Shown: positions 1-8,317, counted from the stretch's first letter. The stretch: 21,180 bases of DNA from Indioceanicola sp046045995 (GCA_046045995.1 JBJOKR010000068.1:1-21180), one strand, 5' to 3'. Notes: generated from the sequence alone by a model not told the origin. Program-made: numbers and translations.

Positions 1-393
1 CAGGGGCCGCGCCGCCCAGGGCACAGGCGCCAGGGTGCGCGGCACCGGGCGGCAGACCTGATCCGGCACGCCCCGGTCGATGGACATGCCCGTTTCCTCG
101 ATCGTTTCCCCGGTGATGTCGACGGCAAAGGTGCATCCCGGCAGGGCGACACCATCCCCCGCCAGCTTCGCCAGTTCGTCCACCGGCACCCGCTTGCCCC
201 GGAACACGCCACACAGGTCGGGCAGCAGCACATCGACCGCCACGATCCCCGGATGCCGGTCCAGGAAGGCCTGGATCTCCCGCTGAAGGGCCGTGTCGCC
301 CCGCGCCCCCGGATGGGTGAGGGTGGGATCGGTCGGGGCGGCTTCGGTCAGGGGAATGTCGGCGCTGGGGGCGGGTGGGGCGGTAGCGGGCAT
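1..393 (-). CDS. Glutamine synthetase family protein, N-terminal part (gamma-glutamylpolyamine synthetase-like), cut by the window edge
   Basis: Reading the minus strand from an ATG at 393 gives 131 open codons with no stop before the window edge. After an Ala/Pro-rich start, the protein has a segment reading DVLLPDLCGVFRGKRVP (about residues 48-64). This aligns with ECLVPDMSGIARGKILP in the complete synthetase encoded at 697-2040, so the two are paralogues. It continues with an ITGETIEETG segment typical of the beta-Grasp N-terminal domain. The catalytic domain lies outside the window. By family and context it probably ligates glutamate to a polyamine or another amine rather than making glutamine. 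I see no good Shine-Dalgarno upstream of 393, so the start could be a different nearby codon. It is transcribed divergently from the second synthetase across a 303-bp gap. Confidence 0.8.
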   Translation of the reverse strand, partial: MPATAPPAPSADIPLTEAAPTDPTLTHPGARGDTALQREIQAFLDRHPGIVAVDVLLPDLCGVFRGKRVPVDELAKLAGDGVALPGCTFAVDITGETIEETGMSIDRGVPDQVCRPVPRTLAPVPWAARPL

Positions 394-548
394 GGCAACC
401 GGTCTATACAGCTTCGGGCGGCGCGCATGCTCAACCCGCTCCTTCACCCCTGTCAATGCCTACCGCGGTGCAGCAAGGTGCTGGAAAGGAGTGCCGGCTG
501 GGGCACGCACGGGGGGGAGGGGACCAATCCATTGGTGCGCGAATCCGC

Positions 549-579
549 TTGTCTGCCCCCCGGGGCCTGTATCTATACT
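549..579 (+). promoter_or_regulatory. Candidate sigma-70-type promoter for the synthetase at 697
   Basis: A TTGTCT element at 549-554 and a TATACT element at 574-579 are separated by 19 bp, which is longer than ideal. If used, the transcript would begin near 586 and carry a leader of about 110 nt. The -10 element is embedded in the imperfect palindrome at 567-580, so a repressor bound there would block it. Seen by eye only. Confidence 0.3.
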
Positions 580-580
580 G
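567..580. promoter_or_regulatory. Candidate operator: imperfect palindrome CTGTAT-CT-ATACTG
   Basis: The arms CTGTAT and ATACTG pair except at one position, around a 2-bp centre. The perfect arm ATACAG occurs again at 406-411, next to the divergent start codon at 393. A motif in both halves of a divergent promoter region of paralogous polyamine genes is what a shared regulator site would look like. The regulator is not in the window and its family cannot be named. Confidence 0.3.
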
Positions 581-696
581 TCACACCCGAAACAACGCGG
601 AGGGCTGCGGGCGCGCTCAGGACATTTTATTTCCCCTCGCGGACCGCCGGCGCAATGCGGGCATCAGCGACCGGGCCGCCAACCCGCGGCGATTTC

Positions 697-2040
697 ATGA
701 GTACATTGGAAGAGTTCATCCGTTCTCGGTCCATCACCGAGGTCGAATGCCTTGTGCCCGACATGTCGGGTATCGCCCGCGGGAAGATCCTGCCGGCGGA
801 GAAATTCCTTCGGATCCTGCGCGACCGTGGCCTGCGGCTGCCGGAATCGATCTTCGTCCAGACCGTCACGGGTGAGTACCCGGACGATGAGGATGTCACC
901 AGTTCGGAGAACTGGGACGTCTACATGATCCCGGACCCGGATACGATCCGGGCGGTACCCTGGTACTCCGAGCCGACGGCGCAGGTGATCTGCGACTGCC
1001 TTTATGCCGACGGCAGCCCGGTCGACATCTCCCCCCGCTCCGTCCTGAAGCGGGTGCTGGCCCTGTATGAGGCCAAGGGCTGGCGGCCGATCGTGGCGCC
1101 GGAGCTGGAATTCTATCTGGTCGCCACCAACAAGGACCCCGATTACCCGCTTGTCCCGCCCGTCGGCCGGTCCGGCCGGCAGGAAAGCGGGCGTCAGGCC
1201 TATGGCATCGACGCGGTCAACGAATTCGATCCGATCTTCGAGGATGTGTACGAGTTCTGCGACAAGCAGGACATCGACGTGGACACCATGAGCCATGAGG
1301 CCGGTGCCGCCCAGATCGAGATCAACTTCAACCACGGCGACGCGCTGTCCCTGGCCGACCAGGTGTTCCTGTTCAAGCGCACGGTGCGTGAGGCGGCGAT
1401 CCGCCATCAGGTCTATGCCACCTTCATGGCCAAGCCCATGCAGAACGAGCCGGGCAGCGCCATGCATGTCCACCAGTCGGTGGTGGACCGGGAGACGGGC
1501 CGGAACCTGTTCGGGGCGGAGGACGGCAGCGACACGCCCATGTTCCTGAGCTTCATCGCCGGGCTGCAGAAGTATCTGCCCTATGCGATGCCGCTGCTGG
1601 CGCCGAACGTGAACAGCTACCGCCGGCTGGTCCAGGGATCGGACGCGCCGATCAATGTGCATTGGGGCCGGGACAACCGCACCACCGGCTTCCGTGTGCC
1701 GGTCAGCCCGCCGGAAGCGCGCCGGGTGGAAAACCGGGTGGCGGGGGCGGATGCCAACCCCTATCTGGCCATCGCCGCGAGCCTTGCCTGCGGCTATCTG
1801 GGCATCGCACAGGAGCTGGAGCCGAGCGATCCGGTGAAGGGCAGCGCCCACCGCCTGGCCTTCTCCCTGCCGCGGCACCAGGCGGATGCACTGGCCAAGT
1901 TCAATGCCTGCAAGCCGCTGAAGGAAATCCTGGGCGACCGGTTCATCCAGGCCGTCAGCTCCGTCAAGCAGGCGGAGTATGAGGCCTATCAGCGGGTCAT
2001 CAGCTCCTGGGAGCGGGAGAACCTTCTTTTGAATGTCTAA
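697..2040 (+). CDS. puuA: Glutamine synthetase family protein, probable gamma-glutamylputrescine synthetase
   Basis: The 447-residue product is a full-length GS-family enzyme of the PuuA/SpuB/SpuI type (usually 450-470 residues). Such enzymes use ATP to join glutamate to the amine of putrescine or a related polyamine in the cytoplasm. Visible motifs are the N-terminal VPDMSGIARGK (20-30), the metal-binding PELEF (135-139), HEAGAAQIEINF (200-211), the MHVHQS loop (256-261), NSYRRL (306-311), RTTGFRVP (328-335) and ENRVAGADANPY (345-356). The ATG at 697 is chosen because homology begins a few residues later; the frame is open upstream to 253, but that part is low-complexity and looks non-coding. 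The start lacks a clear Shine-Dalgarno. No adenylylation-type tyrosine motif was recognised, consistent with a catabolic rather than ammonia-assimilating enzyme. A strong terminator follows at 2098. Substrate is inferred from the SpuC/Pot context. Confidence 0.85.
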   Translation: MSTLEEFIRSRSITEVECLVPDMSGIARGKILPAEKFLRILRDRGLRLPESIFVQTVTGEYPDDEDVTSSENWDVYMIPDPDTIRAVPWYSEPTAQVICDCLYADGSPVDISPRSVLKRVLALYEAKGWRPIVAPELEFYLVATNKDPDYPLVPPVGRSGRQESGRQAYGIDAVNEFDPIFEDVYEFCDKQDIDVDTMSHEAGAAQIEINFNHGDALSLADQVFLFKRTVREAAIRHQVYATFMAKPMQNEPGSAMHVHQSVVDRETGRNLFGAEDGSDTPMFLSFIAGLQKYLPYAMPLLAPNVNSYRRLVQGSDAPINVHWGRDNRTTGFRVPVSPPEARRVENRVAGADANPYLAIAASLACGYLGIAQELEPSDPVKGSAHRLAFSLPRHQADALAKFNACKPLKEILGDRFIQAVSSVKQAEYEAYQRVISSWERENLLLNV

Positions 2041-2097
2041 AATCCCTGGTGGGGGAATCGTTGCCCCTACGCCAGATGTGATGTAATTCCGTCACAG

Positions 2098-2138
2098 CGC
2101 CCCGCCGGATGTTGCCCACCGGCGGGGCGTTTCTTTTT
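2098..2138 (+). terminator. Rho-independent terminator after the synthetase gene
   Basis: A perfect 11-bp GC-rich stem (CGCCCCGCCGG at 2098-2108 with CCGGCGGGGCG at 2119-2129) encloses a 10-nt loop and is followed by TTTCTTTTT. It ends the rightward synthetase transcript 58 bp after its stop codon and isolates it from the receptor gene. Confidence 0.9.
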
Positions 2139-2266
2139 GCTTGTTTCCTGGAAGCGGCCCCGGCGGTAGTAACAATTCCCTTACAAAGCGGCAACAACAA
2201 CGCCGCATCCGGCCGACCCCGCCGCGAGGGCAAGGGGCGGTCCAAAAACGGTGAAGGAGGGTTCTC

Positions 2267-4720
2267 ATGCGATCGCTGTCCATTCCGACCCATCGGTCCA
2301 GTCGGTTCCAGGGGGTCAGCCGCCCACACCGTGCCGTGCGGGCCGGTGCCCTGATGCTGTCCACCGCCCTGGTCGCCCTGGCGGGCACCGCATCGGCCCA
2401 GGCGCCGACGGCACCGCCCGCCAATGACGCCTTCGTGTTGGAGGAGATCATCGTCACGGCGCGGAAGCGGGACGAGACGCTGCAAAGCGTGCCGTTCTCC
2501 ATCAACGCGCTGAGCGGCAACCAGATGCGGGAACGCGGGGCGGAGAACATCGAGGACGTGGCGCGCAACATCGCCGGCCTGACCATCCAGAACCTGGGCC
2601 CCGGGCAGAGCCAGGTCGCCATCCGCGGCATTTCCTCCGGCCAGATCGTCCGCGACCAGCCGGGCGTGAAGGAACAGGTGGGCGTCTATCTGGATGAATC
2701 CGTCATCTCCCTGTCGCTCTTCACCCCCGACATCGATCTGTATGATCTGGAGCGGGTGGAGGTGCTGCGCGGCCCCCAGGGCACGCTCTACGGCTCCGGC
2801 TCCATGTCGGGCACGATCCGCTACATCACCGCCAAGCCCAGCGTGGACGGGGTGGAGGGATCGGGTGAGGTCGGCATCGAAACGATCGAGAGCGGCGGTA
2901 CCGGCTACAGCGTGAAGGGCATGGTGAACGTGCCCGCTTCCGACAAGGTGGCGCTGCGCGTCGTCGGCTACCATACGGATTATGCCGGCTTCATCGACGC
3001 GGTGCAGCCGGACGGCAGCATCGACAAGGATGTGAACGATGGCACCCGCACGGGCGCCCGCGCCTCCGTCCTGCTGCGCCCGACGGAGATGATCAGCATC
3101 ACGCCCCGCATCATCTACCAGGAGATCAAGACCGACGGTTTCAACCGCGAGGATGAGTTCAACATCCTGGCCAATGAGTTGACGCCGACGACCGATGCCC
3201 GCCGCCTCTATATCTTCGACGATCTCCAGCAGTTCCGTCAGTTGGAGGAGCGGTTCGAGGATGAATTCCTGCTGACCGACCTGACGGTGCAGTGGGACCT
3301 GGAGAACATCTCCCTCACCTCCATCACCAGCTATACGGAGCGGGACATCCTGGTCCGCCGCGATGCCAGCCAGCTCACCGGGTCCATCACCGGACAGCCG
3401 GGCGGCCTGGCCCGTGGTCCCAATGTCTACCGCATCTCCACCCCCCTGGCCGATACGACCGATGTCACCGTCTTCACCCAGGAAGGCCGCATCGCCTCCG
3501 CCGGGTCGGGGCGGTTCCAGTGGGTGGCCGGCGCCTTCTATTCGGAGATCGAGCGCGAATACGGCCAGCGGCTGGACGTTCCTGGCTTCACCGCCCTGAC
3601 CGGTGTCACCACGGCCGGTCCGTTGGCGCCGACGGACGTGCTCTATTTCTCCGCCATCCCCTATGATTTCAAGCAGCTGGCGGTCTTCGGCGAGGGCAGC
3701 TATGACCTGACCGATGCGCTGACGGTCACGGCCGGCCTGCGCTGGTTCGATTTCGAGGAGGACCGCGTCCTCAACTTCGACGGCATCTTCGCCAGCCGTA
3801 CCATCGGCGTGCCGGGCAACACCAGCAGCGACGGCCTATCGCCCCGTGTCATCCTGGCCTATGACGTGAACGAGGATGTGCAGCTGAACGCCCAGGTGGC
3901 CAAGGGCTTCCGCCTCGGCGGCATCAACGATCCGCTGAACCTGCCGCTCTGTTCCACCCAGGACCGCACCACCTTCGGCGGTCGGGAGAACTTCGACGAC
4001 GAGACCGTGTGGAACTATGAGGGTGGTGCCAAGGTCACCTTCGGGGGCGGCCGCGGTCGCCTGAACGTCGCCGGCTTCTACAGCGACATCAGCAATCTGC
4101 AGGTGACCCTGGATGCGGGCACCTGCTCCTCGCGCATCATCTTCAATGCCGATGCCCGCTCCATGGGGGCGGAGGCGGAGTTCAGCTATCAGCTGACCGA
4201 CACCTTCTCCGTCAACCTGGGCGGCAGTATCGTGGACAGCGAGTTCACGGAGACCGTCACCTCCACCTCCGGCACCACCACGCGGGTGGTGGGCGGTATC
4301 GAGGATGGCAACCGCCTGCCCACGGTGCCTAAGTTCCAGTTCAGCGCCAGCGGCAGCTATGAGCGGGAGATCACGCCCGATCTGCTGGGCTTCCTGGTCG
4401 CCACCTACCAGCATGTGGGCTCCCGCTTCACCCAGGCGGTGGACCAGGATGCGACGTCGGTCGGCACCTTCACCCGCATCGGCATCGGCACCCAGCCGGC
4501 CACGGCCTATAGCTTCGATCCGAAGCTGCCGGCCTATGATCTGGTGAACCTGCGCCTCGGCATCCGTGCCGACAGCTGGGAGGCGGCGGCCTATGTGAAC
4601 AATCTGTTCGATGAGAAGGCCTATCTGTCCCTGGACCGCGAGCGCGGGTTCCGCGCCCGTGTCGCCCGGCAGGTGAACAAGCCGCGGACCTTCGGCCTGA
4701 ACCTCACCACCCGGTTCTGA
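2267..4720 (+). CDS. TonB-dependent outer-membrane receptor
   Basis: The 817-residue product is an outer-membrane beta-barrel that imports a ligand using TonB/ExbBD energy. An AAGGAGG ribosome site at 2254-2260 fixes the ATG at 2267. A signal peptide with an unusually long basic n-region (about 26 residues) and a hydrophobic core (27-40) should be cleaved after Ala44 (TASA|QAP). A TonB-box-like EEIIVTARKRDE follows (59-70). The plug domain spans roughly 73-190 and contains DLERVEVLRGPQGTLYGSG. The rest is a 22-strand-type barrel ending in a C-terminal Phe, as required for BAM assembly. The ligand cannot be read from sequence; receptors of this IIVTARKR style are common for siderophores, plant compounds and oligosaccharides. 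It lies between polyamine genes but is separated from the synthetase by a terminator, so a role in polyamine uptake is only speculation. It converges on the hydrolase gene with 13 bp between stops. Confidence 0.95.
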   Translation: MRSLSIPTHRSSRFQGVSRPHRAVRAGALMLSTALVALAGTASAQAPTAPPANDAFVLEEIIVTARKRDETLQSVPFSINALSGNQMRERGAENIEDVARNIAGLTIQNLGPGQSQVAIRGISSGQIVRDQPGVKEQVGVYLDESVISLSLFTPDIDLYDLERVEVLRGPQGTLYGSGSMSGTIRYITAKPSVDGVEGSGEVGIETIESGGTGYSVKGMVNVPASDKVALRVVGYHTDYAGFIDAVQPDGSIDKDVNDGTRTGARASVLLRPTEMISITPRIIYQEIKTDGFNREDEFNILANELTPTTDARRLYIFDDLQQFRQLEERFEDEFLLTDLTVQWDLENISLTSITSYTERDILVRRDASQLTGSITGQPGGLARGPNVYRISTPLADTTDVTVFTQEGRIASAGSGRFQWVAGAFYSEIEREYGQRLDVPGFTALTGVTTAGPLAPTDVLYFSAIPYDFKQLAVFGEGSYDLTDALTVTAGLRWFDFEEDRVLNFDGIFASRTIGVPGNTSSDGLSPRVILAYDVNEDVQLNAQVAKGFRLGGINDPLNLPLCSTQDRTTFGGRENFDDETVWNYEGGAKVTFGGGRGRLNVAGFYSDISNLQVTLDAGTCSSRIIFNADARSMGAEAEFSYQLTDTFSVNLGGSIVDSEFTETVTSTSGTTTRVVGGIEDGNRLPTVPKFQFSASGSYEREITPDLLGFLVATYQHVGSRFTQAVDQDATSVGTFTRIGIGTQPATAYSFDPKLPAYDLVNLRLGIRADSWEAAAYVNNLFDEKAYLSLDRERGFRARVARQVNKPRTFGLNLTTRF

Positions 4721-4733
4721 TCCGTTGGTGTGT

Positions 4734-5834
4734 TCACACGGTCGGCGCCGCTGCCCGCGAGGCGGCGCCGGCTGCAAGGGGCATCCGTGACGGGGGCATC
4801 TGATCTGGCGGTCGCGCCCCGTCTGAAACACGCAGGATCCGGGTGATCGCCCGCATCACCCGATCCTTTCGCCCGTAATGGGGCATGTGCCCTTCACCCG
4901 GCAGCAGTTCCAGATCCGCGTTCGGTAGCCGGCGCGACAGGCGTGCCGACTGGGTTTCCGCATCCGAAACCCGGTCGGCCGTCCCATGCAGCAGGATGGT
5001 CGGGGTGGTGATTTGCCGATACAACGGCACAAGAGTGGACGCTCCGGCAATGAGAACGGCCCAATCCTCCGCGAAGGCGCGTATCTGGGAGGGGCGTTCA
5101 GCCAGATCCATGGGCCAGTACCGTCGATGCACAGTCGGAACCGGACGTGGGCTGAAGATCGCCTTGATCTGAAGGGGCAGGCTGGCCCGCATCAGCAACG
5201 GGTCGATCGTATGCGCCAGCAGATCCCCCAGAACGGGGACGGCCCCAAGCCCCAGGGTGTATGGTTCAATCCGGGGCGTCGGGAAGTAATACCCGGAAAT
5301 CAGGACCTGTCCCGCCACATGCCCCGGTCTCTGGGCCGCCATGGACAGGGCGACCTGGGTCCCGAAGGAATGGCCGACAAGGATCGGATGGTCGATCCCC
5401 AGCCGGTCAAGGGCCTGCCACACCGCCTGGCCTTGGCGCCAAGCGGTCCAGATAATGCCGCGCGCCCGGGTACTGTGCCCGTATCCTGGACGATCCACCG
5501 ACAGGCAACGGTAGCCCCCCTCCGCCAGCCGCCCCGGAGTCCCGGTCAGGGTGAAATCGATCCCCATGGTGGCTATGCCGTGCAGGAAGACGATTGCGCG
5601 CCCCTGCCGTGGCCCCTCATCCAGGATATGCAGGCGGGCGCCATCCACGGGGACGAACCGGCCGGCAGGGGAATGACGGCGTTCGATGCGCTTCGTCCGC
5701 TGGCGGGTGTACCAGCCGGTTGAGAAGAGAAGCCCCCCCAAGGCGGTGAGGGACAGGGGTACCGGCATACCGTGGCGGCTGTCCCCGCCGTCATGGCGGG
5801 TGGTCCGGAGCGTGGCTTGCGGCATCCTGGGCAT
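4734..5834 (-). CDS. Membrane-anchored alpha/beta-fold hydrolase
   Basis: The 366-residue protein has the full alpha/beta-hydrolase signature: oxyanion-hole FLHGIA (83-88), DRPGYGHS (114-121), nucleophile elbow GHSFG with Ser156, acid HGTADRVSD with Asp287, and GEGHMPH with His316. An N-terminal hydrophobic stretch (about 24-42) followed by basic residues (TRQRTKR) suggests a single membrane anchor, with the catalytic domain probably cytoplasmic by the positive-inside rule. The ATG at 5834 is preferred over the far-upstream ATG at 6002 because AAAGGA lies 6 nt upstream (5841-5846) and the extra 56 residues would be Pro/Ala-rich low complexity. The reaction (ester, lactone, epoxide or other) cannot be deduced; the family is functionally broad. 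The gene is a single unit, convergent with the receptor gene. Confidence 0.88.
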   Translation of the reverse strand: MPRMPQATLRTTRHDGGDSRHGMPVPLSLTALGGLLFSTGWYTRQRTKRIERRHSPAGRFVPVDGARLHILDEGPRQGRAIVFLHGIATMGIDFTLTGTPGRLAEGGYRCLSVDRPGYGHSTRARGIIWTAWRQGQAVWQALDRLGIDHPILVGHSFGTQVALSMAAQRPGHVAGQVLISGYYFPTPRIEPYTLGLGAVPVLGDLLAHTIDPLLMRASLPLQIKAIFSPRPVPTVHRRYWPMDLAERPSQIRAFAEDWAVLIAGASTLVPLYRQITTPTILLHGTADRVSDAETQSARLSRRLPNADLELLPGEGHMPHYGRKDRVMRAITRILRVSDGARPPDQMPPSRMPLAAGAASRAAAPTV

Positions 5835-6243
5835 CGGCGATCCTTTGGCGGCGAGGGCGGCTGCGGCGAGGGAGGCTGCGGCTGGGCGGGAGCCGGCCCC
5901 TGGGCCGGGGTCCCGATCGGCAGCACAACAGCCGGGCGGCTGTATCGGCACGCCCCCGATGGGCTGTGGCGGTGGACTGTGGCGGTTTCCATGTCCCGGC
6001 ATCGAGTGGCCGCCCGGATCGGGCTGGACTCATCCGGAAGAGACGACATCTGCTGCAATGAGGAACGTTGGAGCAGTATTGAAACTGCTCTCATGCCCAA
6101 CACGATTATTCGTGGGCTTGAAGCGGGATTTATCATAACCTGATTGAAAATCCTTTAACGATAGACTGTGATATGTGAATGCGTTGACACTGGTTTTTCT
6201 TTGCTGGAAAAATGAAATCAGCTAAGGACAGAGAGGGGACTAT
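5835..6243. other. 409-bp divergent intergenic region with an AT-rich right half
   Basis: The left part (5835-6050) is GC-rich and contains the hydrolase ribosome site; reading frames through it look like low-complexity shadows. From about 6055 to 6240 the sequence is strikingly AT-rich for this window, with many TTTA, TTGA and ATAT words. It should contain promoters in both directions. The clearest element is TTGACA at 6184-6189. Confidence 0.5.
6184..6213 (+). promoter_or_regulatory. Candidate promoter for the SpoIIAA-like gene
   Basis: A consensus -35 TTGACA (6184-6189) is followed after 18 bp by AAAAAT (6208-6213), which matches four of six -10 positions. Transcription would start near 6220, giving a short leader that still contains the ribosome site GAGAGGGG at 6231-6238. 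Confidence 0.4.
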
Positions 6244-6657
6244 ATGTTCGTTGTCGGTACGCGGGGCGGGTATGTCGACATATCGATGTCCGGTACCATG
6301 GTCTGTATCCGCGCCATAGGGGAGCCGACAGGGGATGATTTCCGCGTCGCCCTGCGCATTGCTGCCGATGAAGGCTGGTTCGTCCCGGATGTGGATTGCC
6401 TGATCGATACCCGGTTCTTCACCGGCACCATCGATTGGGACATGGTTCGGGATGCCCGCGCGTTCGCCCCCTGGATCCAGCGGGACTGGACCGGTGCCGC
6501 CCCCGTCGATGTGCGCTGCGCCTATGTGATCGAGGACCGGATCATGGCCCGTGTCCTGACAGTGATCGGCTTCCTGTTCCCAGGCGCCCGGCATCGCGCC
6601 TTCCCGGATGAGGCGGCGGCGCGGTCCTGGCTTGGCATGGAAGCGGCGGATCCTTGA
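6244..6657 (+). CDS. Small cytoplasmic protein, possibly SpoIIAA-like/STAS fold
   Basis: The 137-residue product starts at an ATG with GAGAGGGG 5 nt upstream. It has no signal peptide or membrane helix. The layout resembles SpoIIAA-like (STAS-related) proteins: an early beta strand pair (YVDISMSGTMVCIRAIGEP, 9-27), an alternating alpha/beta core, and a C-terminal FPDEAAARSWLG that recalls the F.dedeAl.WL ending common in that family. The assignment is by overall pattern only and no catalytic residue is evident. The upstream region is AT-rich and carries its own likely promoter, and no partner gene is adjacent, so it probably forms a single-gene transcript. A role in anti-sigma or stress signalling is possible from the family but not shown here. 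Confidence 0.75.
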   Translation: MFVVGTRGGYVDISMSGTMVCIRAIGEPTGDDFRVALRIAADEGWFVPDVDCLIDTRFFTGTIDWDMVRDARAFAPWIQRDWTGAAPVDVRCAYVIEDRIMARVLTVIGFLFPGARHRAFPDEAAARSWLGMEAADP

Positions 6658-6769
6658 GCACATCGGGTTCACGATGGCGCCGGGACCGTGGTATCACCTG
6701 CCGGGTGGGCGGATAGTCAATCCCGGCCCCGGCCTTCCTTGTGGAACCGCGATCCCGCGAGAGACCGCC

Positions 6770-6847
6770 ATGCCGTACCAGGCCCTGACACGAAAGGATG
6801 TGATGCTGCTGCTCTGCGCCCGCATCGGCTTCAACCCTCCGGGTTGA
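6770..6847 (+). CDS. Possible 25-residue small ORF in the aminotransferase leader
   Basis: The frame from ATG 6770 to TGA 6847 has strongly G/C-rich third positions, unlike the sequence just upstream in the same frame. The peptide has a short hydrophobic core (VMLLLCARIGF). The ribosome site is weak (GAGAGA region). It ends 66 bp before the aminotransferase start, so it could be a leader peptide or chance. I do not recognise it. Confidence 0.2.
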   Translation: MPYQALTRKDVMLLLCARIGFNPPG

Positions 6848-6913
6848 GGTCGCAGCCGGCTTTCGCCGATTCCAGCACCCATCGCCTTTCCCCTTGTTCA
6901 GGACCGGATCGCC

Positions 6914-8290
6914 ATGCACGCGCCGCTCACCAATCTCGACCTCAAGAAGCTCGACGACGCCCACCACCTGCACCCCTTCACGGATTTCAAGGAACTGTCC
7001 GCCGCGGGCGGATCGCGCCTGATCACCCGGGGGGAGGGGAGCTGGATCTGGGATGCGGACGGGAACCGCATCCTGGATTGCATGGCCGGACTCTGGTGCG
7101 TGAATGTTGGCTACGGCCGCACCGAGCTGGCGGAGGCGGGTTACAGGCAGATGCTGGATCTCAGCTTCTACAACGCCTTCTTCAAGACGACGACCCCGGC
7201 TGCTGCCGCCCTGTCCGCCAAGCTGGCGGAGATCACGCCGGACGGCCTCTCCAAGGTCTTCTTCGCCAATTCGGGGTCGGAGGCGAATGACACCATCGTC
7301 CGCATGGTGCGCCATTACTGGAACCTGAAGGGCAAGCCGTCGAAGAAGACCTTCATCAGCCGGGTCCACGGCTATCACGGCACCACCATGGCCAGCACCT
7401 CGCTGGGCGGGATGAGCGTGATGCATGAACAGGGGGATCTGCCCCTGCCCGGATTCGTCCATGTCATGCCCCCCTATCCCTTCGACCTGGGCCGGGACAT
7501 GGATGCCGACGCCTTCGGTCGGCTGGCTGCCAAGGCGGTGGAGGACAAGATCCTGGAACTGGGGGCGGAGAATGTGGCCGCCTTCATCGGGGAGCCGATC
7601 CAGGGGGCGGGTGGCGTGATCATCCCGCCGGAAAGCTACTGGCCGGAGATCCAGCGGATCTGCGCGGAGCATGACATCCTGCTGATCGCGGATGAGGTGA
7701 TCTGCGGATTCGGCCGCCTGGGCCACTGGTTCGGCAGCCACCGCTACGGCATCAAGCCGGATTTCATGACCCTGGCCAAGGGCATTACTTCCGGCTACGT
7801 GCCGCTTTCCGCCGTGATGGTTGGCGACCGTGTGGCACAGACCCTGATCGACGAGGGCGGGGAGTTCTACCACGGCTTCACCTATTCCGGTCACCCGGTC
7901 GCCTGCGCCGTGGCACTGGCCAATATCGACGTGATCGAGCGGGAAGGTCTGGTGGAGCGGGCGCGCAGCGATATCGGCCCCTATCTGCGCCGCCGGCTGG
8001 AGGAGGAACTGGACGGCCACCCCATCGTGGGGGAGATCCGCAGTGAGGGGATGATCGGCGCCATCGAGCTGGTGAAGGACCGGAAGACCCGGGAACGCTT
8101 CCCCGGCGGCGGCAAGGTCGGGCTGATGGCCCGCGACCATTGCTTCCGCAACAATGTGATTCTCCGCGGAATCCGCGACAGCCTTGTCTTCTCCCCGCCG
8201 CTGACCCTGGGCCACGGGGAGGCGGATGAGATGGCCCGGCTGGCGAAGCTGTCCCTGGACCAGACGGCCCGCGATCTGGGCGTGCTTTAG
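6914..8290 (+). CDS. spuC: Class III PLP aminotransferase, putrescine--pyruvate aminotransferase-like
   Basis: The 458-residue enzyme matches the length and motifs of SpuC-type omega-aminotransferases. These move the amino group of putrescine (or related amines) to pyruvate, giving 4-aminobutanal and alanine in the cytoplasm. Visible features are the substrate-entry LWCVNVGYG (60-68), PLP-phosphate loop NSGSEAND (119-126), HGYHG (152-156), GEPIQGAGG (226-234), the PLP-ring Asp in IADEVICGFGR (Asp260), the Schiff-base Lys289 in TLAKG, and the GFTYSGHP loop (321-328). Family members accept varied amines, so putrescine rests on context: the next four genes form a polyamine importer and a PuuA-like synthetase lies upstream. 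The ATG at 6914 has only a weak AGGA about 10 nt upstream. A terminator-like hairpin follows at 8318. Confidence 0.9.
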   Translation: MHAPLTNLDLKKLDDAHHLHPFTDFKELSAAGGSRLITRGEGSWIWDADGNRILDCMAGLWCVNVGYGRTELAEAGYRQMLDLSFYNAFFKTTTPAAAALSAKLAEITPDGLSKVFFANSGSEANDTIVRMVRHYWNLKGKPSKKTFISRVHGYHGTTMASTSLGGMSVMHEQGDLPLPGFVHVMPPYPFDLGRDMDADAFGRLAAKAVEDKILELGAENVAAFIGEPIQGAGGVIIPPESYWPEIQRICAEHDILLIADEVICGFGRLGHWFGSHRYGIKPDFMTLAKGITSGYVPLSAVMVGDRVAQTLIDEGGEFYHGFTYSGHPVACAVALANIDVIEREGLVERARSDIGPYLRRRLEEELDGHPIVGEIRSEGMIGAIELVKDRKTRERFPGGGKVGLMARDHCFRNNVILRGIRDSLVFSPPLTLGHGEADEMARLAKLSLDQTARDLGVL

Positions 8291-8317
8291 GCTCCGCCAA
8301 GCTTGTCGTACCTTAAG

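Larger units (their letters stand above)
394..696. promoter_or_regulatory. Divergent control region between two synthetase genes
   Basis: This 303-bp gap has no credible gene; open frames crossing it lack ribosome sites and family similarity. It must hold the promoters for both synthetase paralogues. Two related motifs are visible: TCTATACAG at 403-411, close to the leftward start codon, and TCTATACTG at 572-580 inside the best rightward promoter-like element. The rest is GC-rich sequence in which I recognise nothing. Confidence 0.5.

Noticed and set aside
253..696. In-frame upstream extension of the rightward synthetase (595-residue version)
   Set aside because: The extension is low-complexity, overlaps the divergent promoter region and the other synthetase gene, and lies before the family start.
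664..1878. Long minus-strand open frame (404 codons) opposite the synthetase
   Set aside because: It is antisense to a clear enzyme gene; the His/Asp/Arg-rich composition is that of a GC-rich shadow frame. The same applies to the long minus frames opposite the Pot genes and to the plus frames opposite the MFS gene.
5835..6002. N-terminal extension of the alpha/beta hydrolase to ATG 6002
   Set aside because: Pro/Ala-rich, no ribosome site, whereas ATG 5834 has AAAGGA at 6-nt spacing.
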